64,000 nucleotides of DNA from Paludibacteraceae bacterium (GTDB lineage Bacteria > Bacteroidota > Bacteroidia > Bacteroidales > Paludibacteraceae): positions 1 through 64,000 of the forward strand of contig JAFOFC010000011.1 of assembly GCA_017387515.1 (NCBI GenBank), in the 5' to 3' direction. Shown in pieces: positions 16,027 through 25,431 of the stretch. The position numbers were made by a program, and so were the translations under genes. The notes beneath the pieces were generated by a model. It saw only the letters and a list, made by a program, of their open reading frames with translations, did not search any database and had not been told where the DNA came from. Numbering within the stretch: the stretch's first letter is position 1; every line of letters starts with the position of its first letter.

Positions 16027-16590
16027 ATGAAAACATTTAAGCCAAAATCGTGGATGTTGCCACAGCCTGTATTAATAATCGGAACTTATAATGAAGACGG
16101 TACGCCAAACGCTATGAATGCAGCGTGGGGTGGGCAATGGGATGCCAAAGAAATTGTAATTTCGATGGGTGCGCATGCCACTACGCAGAATTTGAATCGT
16201 TGTGGGGAATTTACGGTGGCTTTTGCTACGGTCGATACCATGATTGCATCGGATTTTGTAGGAATAGTAAGTGCAAAAAATACGCCCGATAAAATGCAAA
16301 AAACAGGTTGGACTGCCGTGAAATCGGACAGCGTGAATGCCCCTATTTTTACCGATTTTCCAATGACTTTATCGTGCAGAATAAAAGAAAAAATAGATGA
16401 AAGTGCTGAAGGATATTACATTGTAGCAGAGATAATTGATATTGCTGCCGATGAAAAGTACCTATGTACCGACGGCAATCCCGATGTAGAAAAAATGCAA
16501 CTTATTACTTACAATCCTATCCAGCACACTTACATCGCCCTAGGTAAAACCGTAGGCAATGCCTTTAGCGATGGCAAGAAATTAAAATAA
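16027..16590 (+). CDS. Flavin reductase family protein (FMN-binding split barrel)
   Basis: A 187-residue protein with the FMN-binding split-barrel pattern: GTPNAMNAAWGGQWD, then ISMGAHATTQNLNR and EFTVAF, and the C-terminal LGKTVGNAFSDGK. Family members bind FMN and either reduce free flavin or act as small redox proteins in anaerobes. It probably acts in the cytoplasm. The last 20 codons occur a second time at 12472. The sugar acetyltransferase starts 38 nt downstream on the same strand. Confidence 0.9.
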   Translation: MKTFKPKSWMLPQPVLIIGTYNEDGTPNAMNAAWGGQWDAKEIVISMGAHATTQNLNRCGEFTVAFATVDTMIASDFVGIVSAKNTPDKMQKTGWTAVKSDSVNAPIFTDFPMTLSCRIKEKIDESAEGYYIVAEIIDIAADEKYLCTDGNPDVEKMQLITYNPIQHTYIALGKTVGNAFSDGKKLK

Positions 16591-16592
16591 AA
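16530..16592 (+). repeat. Flavin reductase 3' end, parent copy of the 63-nt direct repeat
   Basis: This is the in-gene copy of the repeat at 12472-12534. The two copies enclose the ADP-ribosylglycohydrolase, AlbA_2 and T5orf172 genes. Confidence 0.9.
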
Positions 16593-16628
16593 TGCGTCGT
16601 TTGGAATGGTTAAACAAAAAGTAAACCC

Positions 16629-17186
16629 ATGACAGAACTAGATAAAATGACAGCGGGGGTGCTGTACAATTGTGATGCGCCGGAGTATCAAGCTAGTTGG
16701 CGCTATGCGGCGTTGGCATCGGCTAAATTTAATCAAACATCGCCCCTAGAGGATAGAGAGACTGCAGTGAAGGCCATGAAGGAGTTGATGCCCAATGCCA
16801 GTGAAGAGGCGTTGGTGATACCTCCGTTTTATTGCGACCACGGTTGGCCAATCCATTTGGCGGAGCGTGTGTTTATTAATAGAAACTGCGAGTTTTTAGA
16901 TAGCGGTGGCATATACATTGGTAAGCATACCATGCTGGGCCCAGGATGTAAACTGCTTACGCCCAATCATCCGATTGATTATATACAGCGACGTGAACCA
17001 GTAGAAACGGGTTATGCCATTCATATTGGCGAAGACTGTTGGCTGGGCGGCAACGTTACGGTTTGCCCAGGCGTTACCATTGGCAATAGGGTGATTGTTG
17101 CAGCCGGAAGTGTGGTTACCAAAGATGTTCCAGACGATGTAATGGTAGCAGGCAACCCTGCAGTAATCAAGAAAAGCTTGAAATAG
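16629..17186 (+). CDS. Maltose/galactoside O-acetyltransferase family protein
   Basis: A 185-residue left-handed beta-helix acetyltransferase of the Maa/LacA/NodL group. The N-terminal helical part (MTELDKMTAGVLYNCDAPE) is the maltose acetyltransferase domain. Hexapeptide repeats follow (IYIGKHTMLGPGCKL, then IGEDCWLGGNVTV, VIVAAGSVVTKDVP and AGNPAVI). It would move an acetyl group from acetyl-CoA to a sugar hydroxyl. The catalytic histidine is in NHPID. The exact sugar is not known. Length is normal. Confidence 0.92.
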   Translation: MTELDKMTAGVLYNCDAPEYQASWRYAALASAKFNQTSPLEDRETAVKAMKELMPNASEEALVIPPFYCDHGWPIHLAERVFINRNCEFLDSGGIYIGKHTMLGPGCKLLTPNHPIDYIQRREPVETGYAIHIGEDCWLGGNVTVCPGVTIGNRVIVAAGSVVTKDVPDDVMVAGNPAVIKKSLK

Positions 17187-17344
17187 AGGTGGTTGATCAA
17201 TTTGGGAATGGTTGGTGAAATAGTGAGAACTTGACCGAAGGGCTAAAAGGTTATAAAGAATACAAGCAAAAGGTAAAATACAAGGTAATTCCGTTTGTGT
17301 GGTAGTACAGGCTCAGGGACTGCCCAAGAAAAAACAAAAAAATT

Positions 17345-17920
17345 ATGACCCTTATGGAAAAAATAACAATTAGACCAGCAGTGCCAAAGGATGCAAGGTT
17401 TATTGCGCAGGTAGTGTGCACCGCTATTGCGAGCCAGGAGGGGCTGCGCAGTTATTGCGGCGAGGAATACGAAAAAGTGATAACTCAAATAGCGGAAACC
17501 AAAGGTACTCAATATAGTTATGAAAACACCCTCATAGCAGCAGTGGACGGCCAACCTGCAGGTGGTATTGTGGCATACGACGGGGCATTGCTACATCCGT
17601 TGCGTAGCAAAACGTGGGACATCATAGAAAGCCAAACAGGCAAACGCCCTTGCATAGCCGACGAAACGGAGGCTGGCGAGTGCTACATCGATTCGTTGGC
17701 CGTGATGCCAGCCTTTAGAAACAAAGGCATAGCCAAAGCCCTTATTTTAGCCCTATCAGAAAAAGTAGCCAACATGGGCATTGACTATGTTGGATTATTG
17801 GTTGATGAAGACAACGAAAAAGGCCAAGCCTTATACAAATCGGTTGGTTTTACCTACATAAACGACAGCGAATTTTTAGGCCACAAAATGTATCATTTGC
17901 AACGAAAAACAACGAAATAA
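17345..17920 (+). CDS. GNAT family N-acetyltransferase
   Basis: A 191-residue acetyltransferase. The N-terminal beta strand ITIRPAVPKDA, the acetyl-CoA loop VMPAFRNKGIAKAL and the later NEKGQALYKSVGF are typical of GNAT proteins. The substrate is unknown. Either ATG 17345 or ATG 17354 could be the start; the second gives a more usual N-terminus. The stop is followed one nt later by the sbcD start, so it is transcribed with sbcD and sbcC. Confidence 0.88.
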   Translation: MTLMEKITIRPAVPKDARFIAQVVCTAIASQEGLRSYCGEEYEKVITQIAETKGTQYSYENTLIAAVDGQPAGGIVAYDGALLHPLRSKTWDIIESQTGKRPCIADETEAGECYIDSLAVMPAFRNKGIAKALILALSEKVANMGIDYVGLLVDEDNEKGQALYKSVGFTYINDSEFLGHKMYHLQRKTTK

Positions 17921-17921
17921 T

Positions 17922-19115
17922 ATGAAACTTATACATACATCCGATTGGCATTTGGGGCATACGCTTTATGGGTACGATAGAACGATAGAACAAAAAGCGA
18001 TGCTTGAGCAGATGGTAGAATTGGTGCGCGAGCATAAACCCGATGTCTTTCTTATTTCGGGCGATGTGTACCATACTTCACAGCCTTCGGCGGCGGTGCA
18101 AACCATGTTTAGCGAGGCGATGGTAAAACTACATTGTACCCATCCCGATATGTACATAGTGGTAATAGCAGGTAATCACGATAGTGCCTCTAAGCACGAA
18201 ATTTTTACTACCCCTTGGAAAGCATTAAACGTGTATGCCATAGGGAATTTAGATAAAGAAAATCCCCAAAAACACATCATTGAAGTGCCAGGCAAGGGAA
18301 TTGTATTGGCGGTGCCGTATGCGTACGAAAGAAATATTCCCGATGGATTTTTCCAAGAGTTGATAGATTTGGCCAAAGGAGATGAGGCTGGACCCGTCGA
18401 CAAGCTCAGGGAGCGAGACGAATTTGCCGAATTACCAATAATCCTAATGGCTCACACCACGGTAAAGGGTGCAGATATAGCGGGGCACGATAAAAAATAC
18501 GACGACCAAGTAGGGGGAATTGATTACATAGAGGTAGAAAAAATGGGGCAGGGCTATGATTATTTGGCGTTGGGACACATTCATAAAGCCCAATATATTC
18601 ACACGGGCAAGCACAATGTTCGCTATAGCGGAACGCCCATGTCGGTTAGTTTCGACGAAAATTATAAGCACACAGTTAGTCTTGTTGAGGTAAACAAAGG
18701 AGAACCCCCTGTTTTAAAAGAATTGGAAATAATAAATCCTTTTCCACTTGTAACGTTGCCCAACGAAGGCTATGCTACATGGAACGAGGCAAAGGAATTA
18801 TTAAGCAACTTTGATGATTCTATTCCTGCGTATATCCGATTAAATGTATTGGTTGAGGGTTTCTTGCCTCCCAATGCAAAAGACGAGGCGTATGCCTTAA
18901 CTAATGGTAAGCAGTGCAAGGTTTGTTTGTTGAATACCAAGCAAAAAAATGCATCGTCAGACATCAAAGAAACACTTACTGTACAAGAACTGCAAGCCAT
19001 GAACCCGTTGGATATTGCCATCGATTATGCCCAGTCTAAAGGGATAGAATTTACAGAAGAAATGCAGGATATGTTTAAAGAGGTGTTGGCGCAAGTTGCC
19101 AGAGAAGAAATGTAA
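17922..19115 (+). CDS. sbcD: Exonuclease SbcCD, subunit D
   Basis: A 397-residue Mre11-type nuclease subunit. The metallophosphoesterase motifs are all visible: DWHLGH near residue 8, SGDVYH, AGNHDS, LMAHTT and LGHIHKAQ. With SbcC it cuts hairpins and blocked DNA ends. It is the second gene of a GNAT-sbcD-sbcC run, with sbcC 12 nt downstream. One loop (about residues 155-165, AGPVDKLRERD) is encoded by DNA that contains TCGACAAGCTCAG, a sequence also present in the 7493-7535 hairpin, and may be an inserted repeat. Confidence 0.96.
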   Translation: MKLIHTSDWHLGHTLYGYDRTIEQKAMLEQMVELVREHKPDVFLISGDVYHTSQPSAAVQTMFSEAMVKLHCTHPDMYIVVIAGNHDSASKHEIFTTPWKALNVYAIGNLDKENPQKHIIEVPGKGIVLAVPYAYERNIPDGFFQELIDLAKGDEAGPVDKLRERDEFAELPIILMAHTTVKGADIAGHDKKYDDQVGGIDYIEVEKMGQGYDYLALGHIHKAQYIHTGKHNVRYSGTPMSVSFDENYKHTVSLVEVNKGEPPVLKELEIINPFPLVTLPNEGYATWNEAKELLSNFDDSIPAYIRLNVLVEGFLPPNAKDEAYALTNGKQCKVCLLNTKQKNASSDIKETLTVQELQAMNPLDIAIDYAQSKGIEFTEEMQDMFKEVLAQVAREEM

Positions 19116-19127
19116 TGTTGGTTTACT

Positions 19128-21944
19128 ATGAAACTAAAAAAACTAATTATACACAATATTGCTTCTATTAAAGATGAAGTGATTGATTTTAGTGCAGAAC
19201 CACTGTGCAGTAGCGATGTATTTCTTATTACGGGCAAAACGGGTGCCGGAAAATCGACCATTTTAGATGCTATATGTTTGGCCTTGTACGATAATACCCC
19301 TCGTTTTTCTTCTTCTAATATGGAAGGTAAAGAGAAAATAGGCGAATCTAAAGCGGGCGAGGATAAAACTATGTTGATAAAAGATACGCGTCAACTGATG
19401 CGAAGAAATACGGCCGACGCTTTTGTTTGTTTAACCTTTGCAGGCAACAATGGGGTGGAGTATGAAGCTACTTGGTCGGTAGAGCGTGCAAGAAAAAAGG
19501 TAGACGGCGCCTTGCAGGGTAAAAAGTGGGTGCTAAAAAATCTATCTACAGGCTATGAAGCCAAAAATAAAGATGAGATAAAAGCCATTATACGGGAGGC
19601 TATAGGCTTAGATTTTGAACAATTTAGGCGTACTACCTTGTTGGCACAAGGTGAATTTTCGCGTTTCTTAAACAGTAAGGACGACGATAAGGCTGCTATT
19701 TTAGAGAAAATTACAGGCATGGGTATTTATGCCAAGGTGGGAAAGAAAATTTACGAGGTAATGGCAGAAAAAAAAGGTATCTACGAACAAAAGCGACAGC
19801 AAGTAGATGGCGTTGTTACCCTAACCGAAGCGCAGGTACAAGAAAAAAAAGAGCAGGTACAAGCAATAGAGAACCGTATCGATACCCTGCAAAAACAAGA
19901 GCATGCCCACCGTGTGGTACTAGATTGGTTAAACGATGCTGGTACATTGTCTGACGAATTAAACAAGGCAACAATTGCATTTACGGTGGCCAATGAACAG
20001 TTGCATGCCGATGATTTTAAGCAAAAGGAAAAGTTGGTAAAGAGTTGGAACGATACCACAGCTGCTCGTCTTTATTTAAATAATAGGAACGATGCTTGGC
20101 AACAAAAAAAACAGTTGATGGAATCGGGAGCGGCAGAGCAATTAACGGTTGCTTTGCAGCATGCCAAGCAAGCAAGCACGGATGCTAGTAATCTGGCAAA
20201 AGAAATGGAAGAAAAGGTGCTGCAAAAAACGCAATCATTCAGTGGCTTTGGTTTACCTGCCATACGAAATGCTTTTAATGCGTTAAATACGGCCTTGAAT
20301 TATATTGAGTTGGCAAAACGCGATGTGGCACATTATTATTTGGAGTGTCAAAAAAGAGAGGCTAAAAAAGGTGAATTGCAGCAAAAAGCACAAGAACTAG
20401 AAAAACTACAAAGTCAACTAACTGCCCTAAAACCGCAAGTAGAGGAAACCTATGCTACTATGCAACAGGCCAAAGAAAATTACGATAAGCAGAGTAAAAC
20501 GGTGGCCGATTTTGCTAGAAAGTTGCGTGCAGAATTGCGTAAAGGTGACGATTGTCCTGTTTGTGGTCAGAAAATTGCCGTTGATTTACCCATAGAAGCA
20601 GAACTGCAAAAATTGGTAAATGCTTTTAAAGTGGCCTATCAAACGGCCGAAAGCAACTATCAAGAAAAGGCTAATGAATACAATAAATTAGAGGCCCTTG
20701 TACAGGCCGAAACTAAATCGTATCAAGCAGAAAAACAAAAATATGAAGTTGATAAATCGGCAGAGAATGCAGGTAATGTAGCCTTACTATCGTGTATGAA
20801 ATGTGGTATTGAAACGGTAAATGAACATACCCTTGAAGTGTTAGATAGATCTTTAAAAGAAAAGAACGAGGAGAAAGCCAACTTACAAGCTAAAATTACC
20901 AGTGGCGAGGTATTAGAAAAAGAGTTGACTACGTTAAAGGATGCACATACAGCGTTGTTAAAGCAAATTCAAGCGCATCAGTCTGCTGTTGCTAAGGCAG
21001 AAAACGAAAAACAGGCCTTTGAGAATAAGATAAAAATTGCCCAAGAAAAGTTCGATGAAAATCAACTCTTGTTAGCCGCGTTTATGCAAGAAAATACGCA
21101 CATAACCGAATCTGACTTGTTGCAATTGTCAAATTATAACGAATCGGTTATAGAAGCCACCGATAAGGCAATACAGGCTGTAATAAACGATGTGGCCAGT
21201 AAGCAGACCTTGCTTAAAAATGCAGAGAACAAGCAAAAAGAACATCAAGAAAGACGCCCAGAGATAGCCCCCGAAGTAACCGTAGAAACCTTGCAAAATG
21301 CTATTGAAAATGTAGAAACAGAAATAAAGGCTGAGTCGGAACAATTAGGTGCATTAAAACTAGTATTAAAGGTAGATGCTCAAAATAAAGAGAAATTAGG
21401 TGGTTTGATAAAGCAAGCCGAAGCGGCTAAAATGGAGTTTGAAAAATGGATGTCACTTAACCAACTTTTGGGTAGTTCTGACGGCAAAGATTTTAGGACC
21501 ATAGCGCAAAGTTATGTATTGTCACATTTAATTCATACTGCCAATACTTACATGCAAAGTTTGTCGGATAGATATACCCTAAAAGGAGTGCCAGGAACCT
21601 TTATTATCAATGTGGTAGATAAATACGATGGCGGAATAACGCGTGCGGCTAGCACCATATCGGGTGGCGAAACATTCTTAGTTTCGTTGGCTTTGGCCTT
21701 AGCTTTGAGCGATGTAGGTGGTTCGCTTTCGGTAGATACGTTGTTTATAGACGAAGGTTTTGGAACGCTTAGTGGTGAGTCGCTTCAAATGGCTATTACC
21801 ACGTTGCGTACCTTGCATTCCAAATCCAATAAACACGTAGGTATTATATCGCACGTAGACGAATTAAAAGAGAACATTCCCGTACAAATTCAGGTAAATC
21901 AACAGGGCAATTCCTCTTACAGTACCATCGCCATAATAGGGTAA
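19128..21944 (+). CDS. sbcC: Exonuclease SbcCD, subunit C (SMC-like ATPase)
   Basis: A 938-residue Rad50-like ATPase. Walker A is GKTGAGKST near residue 36. A long coiled coil is split by a zinc hook CPVCGQ at about residue 480. The signature SGGETFLVSLALALALSD is split from Walker B LFIDEGFGTL near the C-terminus. It dimerises and joins SbcD to process DNA ends. Length is near the usual 1000 or so residues. The codon use matches its neighbours, and no break is seen. No terminator is obvious before the next promoter. Confidence 0.96.
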   Translation: MKLKKLIIHNIASIKDEVIDFSAEPLCSSDVFLITGKTGAGKSTILDAICLALYDNTPRFSSSNMEGKEKIGESKAGEDKTMLIKDTRQLMRRNTADAFVCLTFAGNNGVEYEATWSVERARKKVDGALQGKKWVLKNLSTGYEAKNKDEIKAIIREAIGLDFEQFRRTTLLAQGEFSRFLNSKDDDKAAILEKITGMGIYAKVGKKIYEVMAEKKGIYEQKRQQVDGVVTLTEAQVQEKKEQVQAIENRIDTLQKQEHAHRVVLDWLNDAGTLSDELNKATIAFTVANEQLHADDFKQKEKLVKSWNDTTAARLYLNNRNDAWQQKKQLMESGAAEQLTVALQHAKQASTDASNLAKEMEEKVLQKTQSFSGFGLPAIRNAFNALNTALNYIELAKRDVAHYYLECQKREAKKGELQQKAQELEKLQSQLTALKPQVEETYATMQQAKENYDKQSKTVADFARKLRAELRKGDDCPVCGQKIAVDLPIEAELQKLVNAFKVAYQTAESNYQEKANEYNKLEALVQAETKSYQAEKQKYEVDKSAENAGNVALLSCMKCGIETVNEHTLEVLDRSLKEKNEEKANLQAKITSGEVLEKELTTLKDAHTALLKQIQAHQSAVAKAENEKQAFENKIKIAQEKFDENQLLLAAFMQENTHITESDLLQLSNYNESVIEATDKAIQAVINDVASKQTLLKNAENKQKEHQERRPEIAPEVTVETLQNAIENVETEIKAESEQLGALKLVLKVDAQNKEKLGGLIKQAEAAKMEFEKWMSLNQLLGSSDGKDFRTIAQSYVLSHLIHTANTYMQSLSDRYTLKGVPGTFIINVVDKYDGGITRAASTISGGETFLVSLALALALSDVGGSLSVDTLFIDEGFGTLSGESLQMAITTLRTLHSKSNKHVGIISHVDELKENIPVQIQVNQQGNSSYSTIAIIG

Positions 21945-21978
21945 CGCCAGTAGTGGAATTGCCTCAATGCGGCTTGTC

Positions 21979-22009
21979 TTGATAAACTGCTAATTATTCA
22001 TTATCTTTG
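21979..22009 (+). promoter_or_regulatory. Promoter of the ThrE-type exporter operon
   Basis: A -33 TTG at 21979-21981 and a -7 TATCTTTG at 22002-22009 with a 20-nt spacer. The start site near 22016 leaves a leader of about 22 nt. Confidence 0.6.
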
Positions 22010-22038
22010 ACGCTTAATTTATTAGCATGTAATCTGTT

Positions 22039-22791
22039 TTGAAACATTTAGGACATTTATTGGCAAAATATGTGGCGGTTATGGTGGCTAGCGGTACGCA
22101 TAGCTCGCGCATCAGCCGCAGTGCTAAGCGCATTGCGCAGGCGTATGGTTACGATTTACGCTTAGATTTGGCACTTAAAAATTTAAGCATCATGCTGTGC
22201 GATCCGGCAGATCCTTCTAATCATTACCACGAACTAATAGCGGTGCATCCTGCCCCCATTAGTTTGTCTAATAATGCCGATTTAAGCCGCCTTAGCTGGG
22301 AGGTGCACGATACCAAAATGCCCGTAGAAGATTTTGAAGCTAAGTTTAATGCCATTATTCGCACACCTAGGTACAAACACCAGGCCGTAGCGTTGATGGC
22401 CTCGTTGGCTAGTTTTGGTTTGTGCTATTTATTTAATGGCACTATTTGGGCCATGTTGCTGGTGTTTATCTCTACTTACATCAGTTTTAATCTAAAAAGT
22501 TACCTTACCCAAAAGCAAGTTAACAACCATTTTGTTATTCTATTAACGGCACTTACTGCCTCGTTAATTGCATCGTGCGGTGCTTTTATCGATACGCCTA
22601 CGGCCGAGGTTGCCGTGGCTACCAGTGTGCTGTACTTGGTACCTGGGGTGGTGTTTATTAGCGGACTAATAGACACGCTAGAGGGTTTTGTTATTATTGG
22701 TTTTTCGCGTTTGGTAAACGCAGTAATGCATACCATCTCGTTGGCTTTGGGATTGTTGCTTGCCATCACCCTTGTTCATTTCCTTGTATAA
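22039..22791 (+). CDS. Threonine/serine exporter ThrE, N-terminal-type subunit
   Basis: A 250-residue protein of the ThrE N-terminal (DUF1212) family. The cytoplasmic part has ASGTHSSRISRSAKRIAQ, and about five membrane segments follow from residue 115. In this family a second short membrane protein (ThrE_2) is encoded next door, as here, and the two together are thought to export threonine or serine. The start is TTG at 22039, since no ATG is suitably placed between the promoter and the conserved N-terminus. The next gene begins 3 nt after its stop. Confidence 0.88.
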   Translation: MKHLGHLLAKYVAVMVASGTHSSRISRSAKRIAQAYGYDLRLDLALKNLSIMLCDPADPSNHYHELIAVHPAPISLSNNADLSRLSWEVHDTKMPVEDFEAKFNAIIRTPRYKHQAVALMASLASFGLCYLFNGTIWAMLLVFISTYISFNLKSYLTQKQVNNHFVILLTALTASLIASCGAFIDTPTAEVAVATSVLYLVPGVVFISGLIDTLEGFVIIGFSRLVNAVMHTISLALGLLLAITLVHFLV

Positions 22792-22794
22792 AAT

Positions 22795-23301
22795 ATGGAG
22801 AGTATTGTATTTCATATAGTATCAAAAGCGTTGTTTGCGTCGGTAGTAGCATTGGGGTTTGGTCTTATTTCTAATCCGCCACGCCGGGCAATTTGGGCCA
22901 TTTTGCTAACCGCTTTTTTAGGCTACTTGTTGCGTGCCTTTATGATGGATGCGTTAGGCTTGAGTGTTTTTTCGGCCTGTTTTTGTGCTGCTTTGCTAAT
23001 GGGTTGTAGTGGGTTGGTAACGGGTAAATTAACCCATACGCCAGCTACTGTTATTTACATTCCCTCTTTATTGCCTATGATTCCTGGTATGTATGCCTAT
23101 AAGGCTATTTTTGCGTACCTTACTTTTATGCAAAACATCGATTTTGCCGAAAAAGCGGTGTATTTTGACCAATTCTTTACTTATCTTTCGTATGCCGTTG
23201 GCATTTTAATCTGTTTGGCTTTGGGCAGCATTATTCCCATGTTTGTATTTACAAAAACAGCCAATTCGTTAACCCGTTCTAAACATTGTGTAAACCAATA
23301 A
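22795..23301 (+). CDS. Threonine/serine exporter, ThrE_2-type subunit
   Basis: A 168-residue membrane protein of the ThrE_2 (DUF3815) family with about five hydrophobic segments. The motifs ISNPPRRAI and YIPSLLPMIPGMYAYK are typical. It would complete the split exporter begun by the gene just upstream. The DUF2490 gene starts 10 nt later, so all three seem to be on one message. Confidence 0.88.
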   Translation: MESIVFHIVSKALFASVVALGFGLISNPPRRAIWAILLTAFLGYLLRAFMMDALGLSVFSACFCAALLMGCSGLVTGKLTHTPATVIYIPSLLPMIPGMYAYKAIFAYLTFMQNIDFAEKAVYFDQFFTYLSYAVGILICLALGSIIPMFVFTKTANSLTRSKHCVNQ

Positions 23302-23311
23302 ATCTTGTATA

Positions 23312-24016
23312 ATGAAAAAAATAACGTTACTTTTATTTACCTTATGTGTTAGTAGTGTAGGGCTATTTGCTGCCGAAGATCAGCATCATCAGGCAGCCCC
23401 AAAAGCTAGGGGTGTAGAAACCGAAAAACCTACCAACATGGGTAGTGAGGTAGATGTGTACGTAGAGTACGATGTAGTAAAGAATGTAACCCTATTTCTA
23501 GGCGAAGAATTTTATTTGAGCAATTTTTTAACGCCAAATGCTCCGTTGTTTGATGCTTCGTATACCTCTGTTGGTGTAAATTATAAACCTCACCCTAGGG
23601 TGTCGTTACTAGGTGCATACGAGTTTCAATACCTTGCTGGCGACGAAATGCGTCATCGTCTAAAATTGATGGTTACCCCCAATGTTAAGTTTGGCGATTT
23701 TACCTTATCGTTGCGCGAACGCTTCCAAATGACGTATAGCATGGCAGACCAATCGTACGATTGGTTATTACGTAGCCGTTTGCGTTTAGATTATATGATC
23801 CCATCTACTCCTTTGGGTACCTATATTTATGCCGAGATGTATAACCCATTAGAAGCTAATCCTGCTTGCTGGTACGATATGTTTGGCTATGGTGCCGGTT
23901 TAGATTGGGTTATTGATGATAACAATATTTTAGGGTTATTTTACGAGTTTTCGCACTCTGTCGATTCGTACTATCACCTAATTGGTGTGGCATATGTATT
24001 GGGTTGGTGGAAATAA
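23312..24016 (+). CDS. DUF2490 outer-membrane-like protein
   Basis: A 234-residue protein with a signal peptide (MKKITLLLFTLCVSSVGLFA) and a run of amphipathic beta strands ending in an aromatic-rich C-terminus (VAYVLGWWK). This is the DUF2490 family of presumed outer-membrane beta barrels. The role is unknown. It is the last gene of the exporter operon, so it might form an outer-membrane outlet, which is only a guess from position. A strong terminator follows. Confidence 0.8.
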   Translation: MKKITLLLFTLCVSSVGLFAAEDQHHQAAPKARGVETEKPTNMGSEVDVYVEYDVVKNVTLFLGEEFYLSNFLTPNAPLFDASYTSVGVNYKPHPRVSLLGAYEFQYLAGDEMRHRLKLMVTPNVKFGDFTLSLRERFQMTYSMADQSYDWLLRSRLRLDYMIPSTPLGTYIYAEMYNPLEANPACWYDMFGYGAGLDWVIDDNNILGLFYEFSHSVDSYYHLIGVAYVLGWWK

Positions 24017-24052
24017 CCTGTGAAAATAAATGCACTCTTGTAAAAGGGATAT

Positions 24053-24088
24053 AAAAATAGGCTGACTTAATTGGTCAGCCTATTTTTA
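24053..24088. terminator. Bidirectional terminator
   Basis: AAAAATAGGCTGAC pairs with GTCAGCCTATTTTT around an 8-nt loop, with A and T runs on both sides. It separates the converging exporter operon and secreted-protein operon. Confidence 0.88.
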
Positions 24089-24103
24089 TTTGTTAATTGA
24101 TTA

Positions 24104-24664
24104 CTAGCGTTTTAGGGTAAAGTGCCCACTCTTCCAGTCGCGCAGTTCTGCTAATCGAATTAAATACCAATAATCGTCCATGGGCATGGGGTGGCCATTA
24201 TAATAGCCATCCCAACCTGGGTCTGCACCTTTGTATCGTACAAGTAGCTTGTGGTAGCGGTCGTATATCTCAATATCGGCAGTAGGGTAATATTCTATGT
24301 TTTCTATTTCCCATGTATCGTTGTTGTAATCTCCGTTGGGGGTAAAGAATATAGCGGGAATAATAGGAGGTAACTCCGATTCTACCGTAATTTGAACCGC
24401 ACTAAGGGGCGATAAACAACCGTCTACTTCTGCTTGCAGTTGCAATAAGTAGGTGCCTGGCTCGTTAGCTGTAAAAGTAAAACGGTCTCCTTGGTCTTGG
24501 GTAATGCCATCAAGGTACCAAGTATAGTTGGCGTGTTTTTGGGCAGGGGCGTGAAAATCCTTAACCGTACCAAGGGGTAGGGTTACAGATGGCGTGGTTT
24601 GTGCATACAATATGCCTACAAACAAACACCAACAACTTAGTAGTATGTACCTAAGCTGTATCAC
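24104..24664 (-). CDS. Secreted protein with T9SS type B sorting domain
   Basis: A 186-residue protein with a signal peptide, an Ig-like segment of about 75 residues, and a gliding-motility-associated C-terminal domain: FFTPNGDYNNDTWEIENI, then IEIYDRYHKLL, GWDGYYNG, MPMDDYWYLI and a final FTLKR. This is the type B signal for the type IX secretion system. It is the last gene of a three-gene operon of surface proteins. The mature part is small, so it may be the anchor for its larger neighbours. Confidence 0.88.
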   Translation of the reverse strand: MIQLRYILLSCWCLFVGILYAQTTPSVTLPLGTVKDFHAPAQKHANYTWYLDGITQDQGDRFTFTANEPGTYLLQLQAEVDGCLSPLSAVQITVESELPPIIPAIFFTPNGDYNNDTWEIENIEYYPTADIEIYDRYHKLLVRYKGADPGWDGYYNGHPMPMDDYWYLIRLAELRDWKSGHFTLKR

Positions 24665-24682
24665 AACTGTCCTGCTTATTTA

Positions 24683-25405
24683 TTACCAAGTAATAGAAGG
24701 TGCAGCTACGGTAGGTTTAACGGTTACAGTATAAGTGGCAGCAACGCCTTCGCATTGGTCTGCATAGGGAGTAATGGTATATACCACGTCGGCGCTGGTA
24801 GTATTGCTGTTTACAAAATAATCGTTGGCTAGCGCTGCTTTGTCGGTAATTTCGGTTCCTTCTGCAGCAATGCTTACGCCATAGCGAGTTACACCTGCGG
24901 GTACTTCTACCTTAACTACCCATTTTGTAATGGTAACGTTGGTACCGGCATCGCTGGTATATGTGGTAGGAAGTTCGTAGTTAAGTATATCTTCTTGTTC
25001 GGTGGTAACAAACGAACACAACGTGCTGCTACCATTGTCCATTTTAGGTGCAGGTGCAACGGTTACAGCTACTACGCTCCAAGGGCCTTTACAACCATCT
25101 TTGGTGGCTTGCGACATCAAATCAAAGTTACCTTCGGTTAACCAATTTACGGTAAAGGTATTGGTGGTAGATGCGGTGTAATTGTAGTTAGTTCCTTGGG
25201 TGCCATTTACCACTTTCCAATCATATTCGTCGGCAAAATCGGGGTTAATGGTGTAGGTGGTCGATAACGACTGACAAACCGTTTGAGTGGCTTGTGGGGC
25301 ATTGGGTTGAGTTGCTGCAGGTGGGGTGGTTTGTGCTACTGCATGTACACTCATAGCAGCCAATAAGATGGCTACTAAACTGATTTTTTTTGCTACATTC
25401 TTCAT
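24683..25405 (-). CDS. Secreted PKD/Ig-like protein, no sorting domain
   Basis: A 240-residue protein with a signal peptide ending near VHAVAQ. The mature part is rich in Thr, Ala and Val and has two Ig-like units, with cysteines in TVCQSLSTTY, DGCKGPWS and DQCEGVAATY. It ends abruptly at VAAPSITW, where a further repeat would start in longer relatives. No T9SS signal is present. The upstream gene ends in almost the same way (VAPNITFPE). It lies 18 nt before the type B gene and 26 nt after the large gene, in one operon. Confidence 0.75.
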   Translation of the reverse strand: MKNVAKKISLVAILLAAMSVHAVAQTTPPAATQPNAPQATQTVCQSLSTTYTINPDFADEYDWKVVNGTQGTNYNYTASTTNTFTVNWLTEGNFDLMSQATKDGCKGPWSVVAVTVAPAPKMDNGSSTLCSFVTTEQEDILNYELPTTYTSDAGTNVTITKWVVKVEVPAGVTRYGVSIAAEGTEITDKAALANDYFVNSNTTSADVVYTITPYADQCEGVAATYTVTVKPTVAAPSITW

Positions 25406-25431
25406 AATTCTTTGTATTTAATAGTTACTAA

